A DNA stretch of 64,000 nucleotides from NCBI RefSeq assembly GCF_000686945.1, contig NZ_JMME01000007.1:1-64000 (forward strand). The letters are read 5' to 3'. A program made the position numbers and the translations under genes. The stretch comes from Selenomonas sp. AE3005 (GTDB lineage: Bacteria > Bacillota > Negativicutes > Selenomonadales > Selenomonadaceae). Positions within the stretch are counted from its first letter, which is position 1; each line of letters begins with the position of its first letter. Positions 9,275 through 17,833 of the stretch are shown here, piece after piece. Under the pieces are notes generated by a model. The model was given only the letters and a program-made list of their open reading frames with translations, was not told the DNA's origin and ran no database searches.

Positions 9275-9400
9275 CTACAAGATAAAGACAGTTGCCCCCC
9301 CCGAAAGGACAGTTTTAGGCACAAAAAAACCGCCTGCGTTGTTTTCTTTCCACAATCCCTGCGCTTTCATGCCGGCCCTCTCCTTCCGCGGTGACAACAT
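9275..9400 (-). CDS. Possible 41-residue small protein upstream of the autotransporter
   Basis: The minus strand encodes a 41-codon frame, starting MLSPRKERAG, with an internal Met at residue 11 (start 9370). The internal start has an AAGGAG site 9 nt before it; the longer start has a weak AAGGA. The C-terminus reads VLSGGATVFIL. It is followed by a terminator-like hairpin. It resembles nothing I recognise. It lacks the hydrophobic spacing of a double-glycine leader, despite two GG pairs. The rest of the gap 9401-9498 holds nothing I can name. Low confidence: the ribosome site is the main support. Confidence 0.25.
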   Translation of the reverse strand: MLSPRKERAGMKAQGLWKENNAGGFFVPKTVLSGGATVFIL

Positions 9401-9498
9401 TCTGTATCCTTATTTTATTGTTATTCTATCCTCTTGGGGCGTTTTCCTGCCACACAAGAGAATTTGTTAATAATATATCGACGAACACCTCCAAACAC

Positions 9499-10065
9499 TT
9501 AAATTTTCAGCCAATTTTTTTCGTAATCCGTTACCCCTCTGGCCAGGGCCCGGGCCATATCGTCCTGATGTTCCTTTAGCAGCTGCACGTCCGCGCTGTC
9601 AATGAACCCCAGCTCCACGAGCACGGCCGGCATGCAGGTTTCCCGCAGGACGCACAGGCTTTTATTCTCCTTCACGCCCCTGTCAGCATAGCCTTTATCA
9701 AAGGGTTGTAGAGATTGTACCAGCTGCGCCTGTATGCACCCTGCCAGCCGTCCTGCTGCACCATAGCGCCAGTAGCAGAAAGTTTCGGCGCCGCGTCCGC
9801 CGCCCGCGTTGACATGAATGGACAGGAACACGTCAGCCAGGCTGATGTTGGCCGTATCCGTGACATTGGGATACGCCGGCGACTCTCCCGCCAGATTATG
9901 ACTCTGCAGGAGTTTGACCTTACAGCCGGCGTCCTCTAAGTATTTGCCCGTCAGACTGCCCACCGTCATGGCAATATCGCACTCCCTGAGATTTGCCTCC
10001 ATATTCACCGCACCGGGATCCGGCATGCCGCCCTGTGCGTGTCCGGGATTGATAAAAATCAGCAT
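9499..10065 (-). CDS. N-acetylmuramoyl-L-alanine amidase (Amidase_3 family)
   Basis: A 188-residue protein consisting of one amidase domain. The zinc-binding pattern is visible: INPGH near the N-terminus, a Glu in NLRECDIA, SIHVNA near residue 83, and the catalytic Glu in VELGFI. The family hydrolyses the amide bond between MurNAc and the stem peptide. There is no signal peptide, unlike most housekeeping amidases of this family, so export would need another route such as a phage-style or non-classical one. A strong AGGAGG site precedes the ATG and overlaps the end of the preceding ORF, so the two genes are probably co-translated. Confidence 0.85.
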   Translation of the reverse strand: MLIFINPGHAQGGMPDPGAVNMEANLRECDIAMTVGSLTGKYLEDAGCKVKLLQSHNLAGESPAYPNVTDTANISLADVFLSIHVNAGGGRGAETFCYWRYGAAGRLAGCIQAQLVQSLQPFDKGYADRGVKENKSLCVLRETCMPAVLVELGFIDSADVQLLKEHQDDMARALARGVTDYEKNWLKI

Positions 10066-10076
10066 TGCGCCGCCTC

Positions 10077-10412
10077 CTATTCCACCGTTATTCCGCCCTC
10101 TTCATTATCCCTGATAGTATAGGTGTCCTCGCCGTCAAACTCCGGGGCATAAATCGTATACTCTGCCTCGTCCACCAGCGACTGGCTCACGTCCACACAG
10201 CCGCCCAATCTGTCATTTACCTCCATCAGCCAGCTGTCAAAATCCGCAAAATCCCCCGTCACCCGCGGCATTATCGCCTCCTGTACATTCTGCGGGCGGA
10301 CGGGCGGCATAAACGCGGCCTTAGCCTTGGGCGGTGGCTGTATCTGACTTGTCATTTTCGGACTGGAATGCACTTGACCTGTCACTTCGGGACACTTAGG
10401 CTGACCTGTCAA
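10077..10412 (-). CDS. Hypothetical protein, 111 residues or fewer, upstream of the amidase
   Basis: I do not recognise this protein. Its C-terminal half is acidic and ordered-looking, with DFDSWLMEVNDRLGG and YTIYAPEFDGEDTY. Its N-terminus is low complexity, reading TGQ...TGQ...TSQ because the TGACNNGTCA motif occurs there three times. The full frame starts with TTG at 10412 without a clear ribosome site; an ATG at 10355 is an alternative start, also without one. It ends 11 nt before the amidase start. No signal peptide or membrane segment is seen. Confidence 0.5.
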   Translation of the reverse strand: MTGQPKCPEVTGQVHSSPKMTSQIQPPPKAKAAFMPPVRPQNVQEAIMPRVTGDFADFDSWLMEVNDRLGGCVDVSQSLVDEAEYTIYAPEFDGEDTYTIRDNEEGGITVE

Positions 10413-10430
10413 ATCGGTCAGATTGTAGTA

Positions 10431-10464
10431 ACAAGGCTCTACGAAAATATCCGTAGAGCCTTGT
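10431..10464 (-). terminator. Perfect 13-bp hairpin after queE
   Basis: Arms 10431-10443 and 10452-10464 are perfectly complementary, with an 8-nt loop. It follows queE in the direction of transcription, but no clear T run follows, so it may be a transcript-end or processing hairpin rather than a classical terminator. Confidence 0.5.
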
Positions 10465-10509
10465 CGTGTAAGGGTTTATGAAATTTGTGTTTTTGTTTAA
10501 AAGTAAAGA

Positions 10510-11241
10510 TTAAATCTGCCCAATCATTTTATGAGTCTGGGGGATTACCCTTACATCTTGCAGTTTGGTCAGCGCGTAGTTCTGACAGATAAGGATTTTT
10601 TCCGGGCTGGCAGCCTGGCAGCCACCATAAGGCGTAACCGGCTGAATAATGAACAATGTTTCCGGGGCTGTTTCTGCCACCAGGTCAATGGCCTGACGGA
10701 ATTCTTCCTCTGTGGTTTCAGCAGCCACCACCAGTTTGATATACAAATCCTTGGCCTTGGCTATCTCAATGAATTTCCGATGTGCCTCCCACTGCGGCTG
10801 GCTGATGATGCTCGGAAGTTTTATATCCATGCTGATAATATCGGCAATGTCGATAATACCTGCCAACTGCTCGTACAGCGTACCGTTGGTTTCGAGGAAT
10901 ATCGGCGCCTCAATGTCCTGTGCCAGCTCGCGGATAAAGTCTGCATGCAGCAACGGCTCGCCGCCGGTAAAGCTCACTGCCTGATGGGGAACTTCCTTTA
11001 ACAGGCGGTTTATTTCTATCGCCACCTGCTCGGCCGAACGCGGATTAGGCAGTTTGGCAAACTCCCGGCTGCCGGCGTAGGTTTCCACTTCGCAAAAATC
11101 ATGACTGCCCGGCGTATTTTCCGTGTCGCAGAAACTGCAATCAAGATTACAGCCTTCAAAGCGCACAAAGACCTGCCGGCAGCCCACATATTTGCCTTCC
11201 CCCTGTATGGAAGAAAAAATTTCAATAAGATTCTTTTTCAT
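10510..11241 (-). CDS. queE: 7-carboxy-7-deazaguanine synthase QueE (radical SAM)
   Basis: 243 residues. The radical SAM cluster motif CNLDCSFC (CxxxCxxC) is followed by the Gly-rich FTGGEPLL, as in QueE. The family turns 6-carboxytetrahydropterin into 7-carboxy-7-deazaguanine in queuosine and preQ0 synthesis. The start at 11241 has a GAAGGA site and yields the family N-terminus ([13 protein letters not shown]); longer upstream frames run into queD. queD lies 4 nt upstream, so the two consecutive pathway steps are translated from one mRNA. The other queuosine genes are not in the window. Confidence 0.95.
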   Translation of the reverse strand: MKKNLIEIFSSIQGEGKYVGCRQVFVRFEGCNLDCSFCDTENTPGSHDFCEVETYAGSREFAKLPNPRSAEQVAIEINRLLKEVPHQAVSFTGGEPLLHADFIRELAQDIEAPIFLETNGTLYEQLAGIIDIADIISMDIKLPSIISQPQWEAHRKFIEIAKAKDLYIKLVVAAETTEEEFRQAIDLVAETAPETLFIIQPVTPYGGCQAASPEKILICQNYALTKLQDVRVIPQTHKMIGQI

Positions 11242-11245
11242 GGGC

Positions 11246-11623
11246 TCAGTCCTTCGTGTAGGTAACGCTGGATTTCGGTGATTCAAAAACGGTAACAGCC
11301 GCCAGAACACTATCACGTTTAAAAATCTCATTACCGGCCAGTTCTTCAAAGATAATCCGGGAGAGATTTTCGGCCGTAGGATTTACGCCGTCCTTAAACG
11401 GAGCCAGCTCATTCAGATAGCGATGGTCAAAGCGTTCCAACGTATCCTTCAAGGTCTGTTTAATCACCTTAAAGTCCACAAGCATGCCGAGCTCGTCCAG
11501 TTCTCTGCCCTTGACCACAGCCTCCACCACCCAGTTATGACCATGCAAACGGGCACACTTGCCGGGATAACCATTGACATGATGGGCCGCCTCAAAAGCG
11601 CCCTCAACTTTTAAAGTATACAT
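11246..11623 (-). CDS. queD: 6-carboxytetrahydropterin synthase QueD
   Basis: 125 residues, typical of the short bacterial QueD/PTPS family. Zinc ligands appear as the His in EAAHHV and the HGHNW motif; the catalytic Cys lies in [11 protein letters not shown]. The enzyme converts dihydroneopterin triphosphate to 6-carboxytetrahydropterin for queuosine. AGAAAGGAAG precedes the ATG. I looked for a preQ1 riboswitch in the short leader (11624-11648) and there is no room for one. Confidence 0.95.
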   Translation of the reverse strand: MYTLKVEGAFEAAHHVNGYPGKCARLHGHNWVVEAVVKGRELDELGMLVDFKVIKQTLKDTLERFDHRYLNELAPFKDGVNPTAENLSRIIFEELAGNEIFKRDSVLAAVTVFESPKSSVTYTKD

Positions 11624-11648
11624 ATTTATACTTCCTTTCTAACGTAAA

Positions 11649-11672
11649 ACCTCCCTCATTGAGGGAGGTATT
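11649..11672 (-). terminator. Terminator between the glycosyltransferase and queD
   Basis: ACCTCCCTC and GAGGGAGGT form a tight stem followed on the minus strand by TTTTAC. It separates the phospholipid/glycosyltransferase genes from the queuosine genes. Confidence 0.7.
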
Positions 11673-11673
11673 T

Positions 11674-12933
11674 TTACTTCATAATGTCTTTCGTATTTTT
11701 TACGTTGCCGACAATATCATTCATGCTCATAGCACGGGTATGTTTGGTATGGCTCCATTCGTGTTCGTTGCGGTGAATGAACCCTAAGAAAATGATGGGT
11801 ATCCAGGAATAGATAAACACGGGATAGAGCAGCATGTAGAGCCAGGATTTCCACTTAGCCCTGATTTTAATCAGGATAATCATCGGCAGAATGTACTGGC
11901 CGAGCATGATGGCTGTCATCAGCTGCGAAGGCATGAAGTTGTAGATATTCGTATAGAACGGCGGGAATGCCAGCTGAACATAGCTGATGATAATGAAGAT
12001 GGTGGAAATCATCAGGAAATGCGGCTGCATGAGGTAAATGCATTCGTCCCACATACGGATATCCTTGTGTTTCCAGCCAGCTTTCAGCATTTTCGGAATA
12101 AAGCGGTTGCCCACATCGAACTGCCCCTGTGCCCAGCGGCGGCGCTGATTCCAGGACTGTTTGAACGTCAGCGGCTTTTCATCGTAAATGATGGCGTCAT
12201 GAGCCCAGCTGGTCTTGATGCCTTCGGCCATACACTTCATGGTAAATTCCATGTCCTCGGTCAGGCAGGTTGCCTGCCAGCCGTGACGTTTGAGGATTTC
12301 CATATCAAAGCACATGCCCGTACCGCCCAAGCAGGCCGACAGGCCGATGTTGGACTTGGCCAGATGGGAGATATGGCAGATAACCCAGAAAGCGATGGCA
12401 AAGGTGCCAGCCACCCAGGTATCATACGGGTTCTTGGCGTCCATGTAGCACTGAATAACCTTATCCCCCTTGCAGAGGCGGTTATTCATTTCCATCAGGA
12501 ACTGCGGATGTACGAGATTGTCCGCGTCGAACACGCAGACAGCGTCGTATTCCTTGTCCATTTTAAACAGGCGGTCAAACATCCAGTCGAGGGCATAGCC
12601 CTTGCTCTTTTTCGTCGGATGAATGCGCTCGTGGACAATAGCCCCAGCCTGAGCCGCTACCTCAGCGGTGTTGTCCTCACAGTTATCCGCTACCACATGA
12701 ATATCATACATATTCTTGGGATAGTTGAGCTGTCCGAGGTTTTCCACCAACTGGCCAATAACGGCCGATTCGTTATGCGCTGCGACCACCAAGGCAAAAG
12801 TCTTTTTCGGAACCTTGACCTTATTTTCCTTCCGCCGCCACATACCGCAGAAACCAATAATGAAGAAATACAGGGTAAAGAGGAAAATTAAAATCTGCAT
12901 CGGCACCATGATGATGTCAAATGGATGTGTCAA
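11674..12933 (-). CDS. Membrane-bound family 2 glycosyltransferase
   Basis: 419 residues with an N-terminal membrane helix, a GT-A catalytic domain and three to four C-terminal membrane helices. Catalytic signatures are in order: VVADN, DADN (DxD, about residue 147), TED (about 229) and QRRRW (the QxxRW box of processive transferases). This layout is that of cellulose synthase/hyaluronan-synthase-like or polysaccharide-chain transferases. The product is unknown. The start is probably TTG at 12933 after AAGGAAGG; an ATG eight codons later is the alternative. It lies 6 nt after pssA, hinting at an envelope-lipid or surface-polymer role. Confidence 0.8.
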   Translation of the reverse strand: MTHPFDIIMVPMQILIFLFTLYFFIIGFCGMWRRKENKVKVPKKTFALVVAAHNESAVIGQLVENLGQLNYPKNMYDIHVVADNCEDNTAEVAAQAGAIVHERIHPTKKSKGYALDWMFDRLFKMDKEYDAVCVFDADNLVHPQFLMEMNNRLCKGDKVIQCYMDAKNPYDTWVAGTFAIAFWVICHISHLAKSNIGLSACLGGTGMCFDMEILKRHGWQATCLTEDMEFTMKCMAEGIKTSWAHDAIIYDEKPLTFKQSWNQRRRWAQGQFDVGNRFIPKMLKAGWKHKDIRMWDECIYLMQPHFLMISTIFIIISYVQLAFPPFYTNIYNFMPSQLMTAIMLGQYILPMIILIKIRAKWKSWLYMLLYPVFIYSWIPIIFLGFIHRNEHEWSHTKHTRAMSMNDIVGNVKNTKDIMK

Positions 12934-12939
12934 AAATCA

Positions 12940-13650
12940 TCAGCCTTCCTTTGCAAATAAAGCAATTATAGTATTGAGGATACCAGCTGCGCCGTAAGTG
13001 CAGAACACGGCCACCGCCAGTGCGGGGAGCAGTGCCTCATGTCCCAGCCACAGGATACCGGCAAACATTACAAACGCAAAAATCTTCGTGGGCAGGTAAA
13101 TGGGTTCGGCCCCATCGCCCTTGAAATTCGGATAATGCACATGGCTGACCATCAGATAGCCGACAATCGCCATGATGACGGGATATGCCATGCCAAAGCT
13201 CAACGGGTTAATATCCAGACTGACAAAGAGCAGCGTGGTCATGGCTACGATATTGCCGCCGGCCGGAATAGCCAGGCCCATAAAATAGCCATGCACTACA
13301 TCGGCATTGACGTTGAAACGTGCCAGACGCCACATGCCGCAGACAGCGAAGATAATCACCACAGCCACGCCCAGAAGGCCGTGGTGCTGCAGGACAAATG
13401 CCCAGGCTAAAAAGGCCGGGGCAATACCGAAGGAACCCAAATCACAGAGGGAATCCATCTCCTTGCCCATTTCGCTGGACACGCCAAAGAAACGCGCCGT
13501 ACGCCCGTCAAGGCCATCAGCTACCAGAGCCAGCAGTATGAAAATGGAACCCCAGATTAACTCCCCGTGAAACGTTGAAAGTATGGAGCACATACCAAAA
13601 ACCAGATTCATCGAGGTACATAAATTAGGTATAAACCGCCTGTAATCCAT
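12940..13650 (-). CDS. pssA: CDP-diacylglycerol--serine O-phosphatidyltransferase
   Basis: 236 residues, strongly hydrophobic with several membrane helices. The CDP-alcohol phosphotransferase motif is complete: DGLDGRTAR followed by G and then DSLCD (D-G-x2-A-R-x8-G-x3-D-x3-D pattern). It makes phosphatidylserine, the substrate of the psd product encoded just upstream. The ATG overlaps the psd stop as TGATG, indicating translational coupling. The two enzymes together give phosphatidylethanolamine. Confidence 0.93.
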   Translation of the reverse strand: MDYRRFIPNLCTSMNLVFGMCSILSTFHGELIWGSIFILLALVADGLDGRTARFFGVSSEMGKEMDSLCDLGSFGIAPAFLAWAFVLQHHGLLGVAVVIIFAVCGMWRLARFNVNADVVHGYFMGLAIPAGGNIVAMTTLLFVSLDINPLSFGMAYPVIMAIVGYLMVSHVHYPNFKGDGAEPIYLPTKIFAFVMFAGILWLGHEALLPALAVAVFCTYGAAGILNTIIALFAKEG

Positions 13651-14282
13651 CAGTCCTTAATCCTCCCCAAAATAGTCTGACCGCCGGCAACCTTCTGCCC
13701 TTTGGTTACAGCGATTTCCACGTTTTTCGGCATAACTACTTCCAGGCAGGAACCGAATTTTATCATACCGTAAAGTTCGCCCTGTTTGAGTTCATCATCG
13801 AGGGTTACATAAGACACGATACGGCGTGCCAGAATCCCGGCAATCTGCTTGACGCTGATACGGATACGTTCATTTTCAATCCCCAGTACATGGTGTTCGT
13901 TCTCAAAACCCACCGTATCCTTGTAGGCAGGACGGAAACGGCCGCAAAAATACTTTTGCAGCTTGATTTTTCCGTTGATGGGGCTGCGGTTCACATGGAC
14001 GTTGAACACAGACATAAAGATAACGACCTTGTTGCAAGGCTCTTTCACAAACTCATCCGTTTCCATAGGCACGATATCCGTCACCGTACCATCAGCCGGC
14101 GAGAGGATTACGTCCTCATCAACAGCAATCTCACGCCGCGGATTGCGGAAGAAATAACAGAAATAAAACATCAGCACGAGGGGAATCACAGCCACATAGG
14201 GGCTGATGGAAAAGCCCACCAGCAGTGCCAGGAAAAAGCAGGCACCTATAAAGGGGTAACCCTCGGAAATAATAGGAGTCAA
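13650..14282 (-). CDS. psd: Phosphatidylserine decarboxylase (short, archaeal-type)
   Basis: 210 residues, matching the short archaeal-type Psd class. The N-terminus has a hydrophobic helix pair. The sequence LSPADGTV, an invariant His in NVHVNRSP, and the self-cleavage site KFGSCLE (the Gly-Ser bond yields the pyruvoyl group) are all present. The product is phosphatidylethanolamine. A TTG start at 14282 is chosen because AGGAGG lies 7 nt upstream. It is overlapped by pssA at its 3' end. Confidence 0.93.
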   Translation of the reverse strand: MTPIISEGYPFIGACFFLALLVGFSISPYVAVIPLVLMFYFCYFFRNPRREIAVDEDVILSPADGTVTDIVPMETDEFVKEPCNKVVIFMSVFNVHVNRSPINGKIKLQKYFCGRFRPAYKDTVGFENEHHVLGIENERIRISVKQIAGILARRIVSYVTLDDELKQGELYGMIKFGSCLEVVMPKNVEIAVTKGQKVAGGQTILGRIKD

Positions 14283-14318
14283 GCTCCCACCTCCTGATAA
14301 AATCGATAATTAACGTAT

Positions 14319-15053
14319 TTACGCACGACGGGATTTAGAACCATGTACCTTCAGCACGAACTTCGGCAGAGCCAGCAAACGACCTGCCCGTTTCGGCTGC
14401 AAAAGGCCGCGGAACAACCATTCCAGTTTGGCTTTCTGCATCCAATAAGGCGCACGTTTCATCACCCCGGCCATAACGTCCAGCGTACCACCTACACCGA
14501 TGGATACGGGAACACCCAGTTCCTGCAGATGGGCATTGAGCCACTTTTCCTGCTTGGGCACGCCCAAAGCTGCGAGCAGCAGGTCCGGCTGCGCTGCTTT
14601 TATTTCAGCAATGATAGCCGGTTCGTCCTCAGGCTTAAAATAGCCATCTCTGGTACCGACGATTTCAATGCCGGGATAGAGTTCTTCTGCTTTAGCCTTG
14701 GCCTTTTCCGCTACCCCGGGAGCCGAACCAAAGAAGAATACTTTCTGTTTCTTACTCGGGGCTATGCGCATAAGCTCCTGTGCCAGGTCGTAGCCTGCCA
14801 CCCGTTCCGGCATTTCATAACCCAGGTGATGGGCTGCCCATACTGTACCGGCTCCATCGGGTACCACCAGAGCAGCTGCATTTAAAATTTCCTTCAGCTC
14901 ACTATCATGCGTAGCACGCATAATCATTTCAGCATTGGCCGTGGCAATAAGGACGTTTTTCTTCTCATCCATATAGCTTTCCACCTGCGCCACAGCCTGT
15001 GCCATGGTCACAGAATCAACCTGCACACCCAGTATATCAACTTTGTCGGACAC
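14319..15053 (-). CDS. WecG/TagA/CpsF family glycosyltransferase
   Basis: About 244 residues. Family motifs are visible: ATANAEMIM, VVPDGAGTVWAA, FFFGSAPG and LGVPKQEKWL. Members transfer N-acetylmannosamine(-uronic acid) to lipid-linked GlcNAc in wall teichoic acid or enterobacterial common antigen synthesis; here the acceptor is unknown. A GTG start at 15053 follows GGGGGGAA. The ATG at 15086 has no ribosome site and lies at the predicted transcription start. The next genes are psd-pssA-GT2, so it heads an envelope operon. Confidence 0.85.
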   Translation of the reverse strand: MSDKVDILGVQVDSVTMAQAVAQVESYMDEKKNVLIATANAEMIMRATHDSELKEILNAAALVVPDGAGTVWAAHHLGYEMPERVAGYDLAQELMRIAPSKKQKVFFFGSAPGVAEKAKAKAEELYPGIEIVGTRDGYFKPEDEPAIIAEIKAAQPDLLLAALGVPKQEKWLNAHLQELGVPVSIGVGGTLDVMAGVMKRAPYWMQKAKLEWLFRGLLQPKRAGRLLALPKFVLKVHGSKSRRA

Positions 15054-15092
15054 GCTGTTCCCCCCCGTAATTTCACAATAACTCATTGAACT

Positions 15093-15121
15093 AGTTTACT
15101 ACAAAACCCTTGTAGCGTCAA
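15093..15121 (-). promoter_or_regulatory. Promoter of the wecG-psd-pssA operon
   Basis: TTGACG (-35, 15116-15121) and TAAACT (-10, 15093-15098) are separated by 17 nt on the minus strand. The predicted start of transcription lies close to 15086, which favours the GTG start of the gene. Confidence 0.65.
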
Positions 15122-15191
15122 CTGCTCCCCGGGTTATAATAATAGCGGCAACGTCTAGTAAAATGCAGGATTATCGGGATTTTTCCGCAGC

Positions 15192-15222
15192 AAAAAAGAG
15201 CAGCCAGCGACTGCTCTTTTTT
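15192..15222 (-). terminator. Transketolase terminator
   Basis: AAGAGCAG and CTGCTCTT form a stem flanked by A/T runs (15192-15203 with 15211-15222), directly after the transketolase stop codon. Confidence 0.8.
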
Positions 15223-15237
15223 ATCTGAAAATATAGC

Positions 15238-17241
15238 TTACTTGTTGTCAGCTACAACCTTGCGCGTTACTTCGGCAACGTTTTCTACGGTGAAACCGAA
15301 TTTCTTGAAGAGAATGCCTGCCGGAGCAGAGGCACCGAATCCCTTCATGGAAACAACAGCACCGTCAAGGCCTACATATTTGCCCCAGCCAAAGTCGCTG
15401 AGAGCCTCAACTGCTACACGAGCGCGTACTTTCTTCGGCAGAACGCTTTCCTTGTATTCAGCACTCTGAGTTTCAAAGAGGTCCATGCAGGGCATGGAAA
15501 CAACGCGTACGTCAACGCCTTCACCGGCCAGTTTAGCCTGAGCCTCAACAGCCAGGGAAACTTCGGAACCGGTAGCGATGATGATACCGTCCATGTTAGC
15601 AGCGTCCTTAGCCTCGGACACAACATAAGCGCCTTTGAGGGCGTCCTTGGAGGAACCAGCCAGCTGCGGCAGATTCTGACGAGTCAGAACCAGAGCCGTC
15701 GGCGTCTTTTCGCTGGTTACAGCCAGGTACCAGCCAGCAGCCGTTTCCGTAGCATCTGCCGGACGGAAAACGTTCACGTTGGGCTGGGAACGGAGCATAG
15801 CGAGCTGTTCAATAGGTTCATGCGTCGGGCCATCTTCACCAACACCGATGGAGTCATGCGTGAATACATAGGTCACAGGCAGGTTCATGAGAGCTGCCAG
15901 ACGAATCATCGGTTTCGTGTAATCGCTGAATACGAAGAAGGTAGCAACGTAGTTGCGCAGACCGCCGTGGAGCGTGATACCATTGGCCATAGCAGCCATA
16001 GCCAGTTCACGTACACCGAAGTGCAGGTTGCGGCCAGCATAGTCGTCCTTGGAGAAGTCGCCAGCACCCTTCATGTCCGTCTTGTTGGACGGAGCCAGGT
16101 CAGCGCTGCCGCCGAACAGGTTCGGGAGCATATCCTTCAGGCGGTTAATCATCGTGCCGGAGAGAGCACGGGTAGCCTGCGGTTTATCTTCATAAGCCCA
16201 GAAGTTTTCATCATTCAGGAGAGCGTCTGCGTCAACCGGAGCATGGAATTTATCCCATTTAGCTTTGAGTTCCGGGAACTTAGCGCAGTAGTCAGCAAAG
16301 AGCTTGTTCCAAGCCTCTTCAGCCTGCGCACCCTTGCCAGCCAGTTCCTGATAGTGGTCATAAACTTCCTGCGGAATGTTGAAGGTCTTTTCCGGTTCCG
16401 GCCAGCCCAGATTTTCCTTAAGAGCCTTAACGTTGTCCTCACCCAGGGGTTCACCATGAGCGCTGGCCTTGCCCTGTTTTGCCGGGCAGCCGTAGCCAAT
16501 CTGCGTCTTAACCGTGATGAATGACGGATGTTCCTTATCAGCCTTAGCAGCCTCAATGGCCTTGCCGATAGCAGCCAGGTCATTGCCATCTTCAACCGTC
16601 AGCGTCTGGAAACCGAAGGCCTGCATACGTTTTTCCACGTTTTCCGTGAAAGCTATATCCGTGCTGCCTTCGATGGAAATCTTATTGGAATCGTAGAGAA
16701 CGATGAGTTTGGAGAGACCGAGCGTACCTGCCAGGGAGAAGGCCTCCGAGGAAATACCTTCCATCATGCAGCCGTCGCCGCCCAGGGCGAAGGTATAATG
16801 GTCAACCACATCATAGCCGGGTTTGTTGAACTCAGCAGCCAGATGTGCCTCTGCCATAGCCATACCTACAGCCATACCCATGCCGGCACCCAGCGGGCCG
16901 GTAGTAGCCTCGACACCTACAGTGTGGCCATACTCAGGATGGCCCGGAGTCAGCGAACCGTCCTGACGGAAGTTCTTCAGGTCATCCAAAGTAAGTCCAT
17001 AGCCGAAATAATGGAGCAAAGAATACAGCAGGGTAGAACCATGACCGCCGGACAGAATGAAACGGTCGCGGTTAGCCCACTGAGGATTCTTCGGGTTGTG
17101 GTTCATGTGGTTGGCCCACAGCTCATAAGCCATGGCAGCACTGCCTAAGGGCAGACCGGGATGACCAGAATTTGCCTTCTGCACAGCGTCAGCTGCCAGA
17201 ACGCGGATAGCGTTTACACAAGTAGTGTCGATGTTACTCAA
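15238..17241 (-). CDS. tkt: Transketolase
   Basis: 667 residues, full length for bacterial transketolase. The thiamine-diphosphate motif begins GDGCMMEGISSEA (about residue 154) and ends near DSNKISIEG. The pyrimidine domain carries FGVRELAMAAMANG, and the active-site His region GGHGST is near residue 65. The enzyme exchanges two-carbon units in the non-oxidative pentose phosphate pathway. AAGGAGAG precedes the ATG. It appears to be a single-gene unit with its own terminator. Confidence 0.97.
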   Translation of the reverse strand: MSNIDTTCVNAIRVLAADAVQKANSGHPGLPLGSAAMAYELWANHMNHNPKNPQWANRDRFILSGGHGSTLLYSLLHYFGYGLTLDDLKNFRQDGSLTPGHPEYGHTVGVEATTGPLGAGMGMAVGMAMAEAHLAAEFNKPGYDVVDHYTFALGGDGCMMEGISSEAFSLAGTLGLSKLIVLYDSNKISIEGSTDIAFTENVEKRMQAFGFQTLTVEDGNDLAAIGKAIEAAKADKEHPSFITVKTQIGYGCPAKQGKASAHGEPLGEDNVKALKENLGWPEPEKTFNIPQEVYDHYQELAGKGAQAEEAWNKLFADYCAKFPELKAKWDKFHAPVDADALLNDENFWAYEDKPQATRALSGTMINRLKDMLPNLFGGSADLAPSNKTDMKGAGDFSKDDYAGRNLHFGVRELAMAAMANGITLHGGLRNYVATFFVFSDYTKPMIRLAALMNLPVTYVFTHDSIGVGEDGPTHEPIEQLAMLRSQPNVNVFRPADATETAAGWYLAVTSEKTPTALVLTRQNLPQLAGSSKDALKGAYVVSEAKDAANMDGIIIATGSEVSLAVEAQAKLAGEGVDVRVVSMPCMDLFETQSAEYKESVLPKKVRARVAVEALSDFGWGKYVGLDGAVVSMKGFGASAPAGILFKKFGFTVENVAEVTRKVVADNK

Positions 17242-17401
17242 TGTGTATCTCTCCTTACCTGTTATAAAGATTGTTAATTCACAAACTATATTCTACCTAA
17301 ATTATCGGAAAATGTATAGTACCTTTGACCTTTTCATTTATTATTTTTTATGATTTCCAATTCAAATGTCATTCTTGCGCCCTTGACATGTCAAAATAAT
17401 A
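17242..17401. promoter_or_regulatory. Intergenic region upstream of tkt with TTGACATGTCAA palindrome
   Basis: A perfect 12-bp palindrome TTGACATGTCAA lies at 17383-17394, one of the TGACNNGTCA family seen elsewhere in the window. It may be an operator for tkt. An A/T-rich segment (17270-17345) probably carries the tkt promoter, but I could not choose convincing -35/-10 boxes. Confidence 0.4.
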
Positions 17402-17433
17402 AACCTCCCATACAATTTTCATGTATGGGAGGT
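17402..17433 (-). terminator. aroH terminator
   Basis: ACCTCCCATACA and TGTATGGGAGGT form a perfect 12-bp stem with A/T-rich flanks, positioned after the aroH stop codon. Confidence 0.8.
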
Positions 17434-17458
17434 CAAAAAAGTCATTACCGTAATAACC

Positions 17459-17821
17459 TTAGAAATTCCGCAAATCCGGGCGCAGTTCCTGAGCCTTACC
17501 CATGTAGACATGCTGTATCTCAGCCTGCGACAGGTCTGTATCTACCAGCAGCAGGACGCGGATGCAGCGTTCCATTGACTCGTCAACATCAGGCACGCGC
17601 GTGTCAAACAGCGGCACTTTGTCAAACCCCTCCATCTGCCGGGCACCGGTAGCCGGGAAACCATCCGTCAAATCACTGGTCGAGCTGAAAATGCAGGCAC
17701 CGATATCCTCCGGCTTAATCTTGTTGCGGCGCAGAATCTGGGACAAGAGCATTTTGGCTGCCTGCCAGATTTCTTCCTTTTTGTTTTCGCCTACTACAAT
17801 TGCTCCACGTATACCTCTCAT
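17459..17821 (-). CDS. aroH: Chorismate mutase, AroH type
   Basis: 120 residues, the size of the trimeric AroH class. MRGIRGA at the N-terminus carries the substrate-binding Arg, SSTSDL and PATGAR are typical, and RCIRVLLLV includes the conserved Cys/Arg region. It converts chorismate to prephenate for Phe/Tyr synthesis. AGGAGGAATTATTT precedes the ATG. It sits 12 nt after the ABC1-kinase gene, with which it is probably co-transcribed, though no functional link is obvious. Confidence 0.93.
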   Translation of the reverse strand: MRGIRGAIVVGENKKEEIWQAAKMLLSQILRRNKIKPEDIGACIFSSTSDLTDGFPATGARQMEGFDKVPLFDTRVPDVDESMERCIRVLLLVDTDLSQAEIQHVYMGKAQELRPDLRNF

Positions 17822-17833
17822 AAATAATTCCTC

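Noticed and set aside
9275-9370. Double-glycine leader peptide upstream of the large autotransporter
   Set aside because: The two GG pairs are not preceded by the hydrophobic residues at -4, -7 and -12 seen in the 60031-60189 peptide.
9138-9498. c-di-GMP riboswitch upstream of the adhesin
   Set aside because: I looked for the conserved GEMM core and tetraloop receptor and did not find them; only a simple terminator-like hairpin is visible.
11624-11673. preQ1 riboswitch before queD
   Set aside because: The leader is only about 25 nt after the upstream terminator and lacks the pseudoknot pattern.
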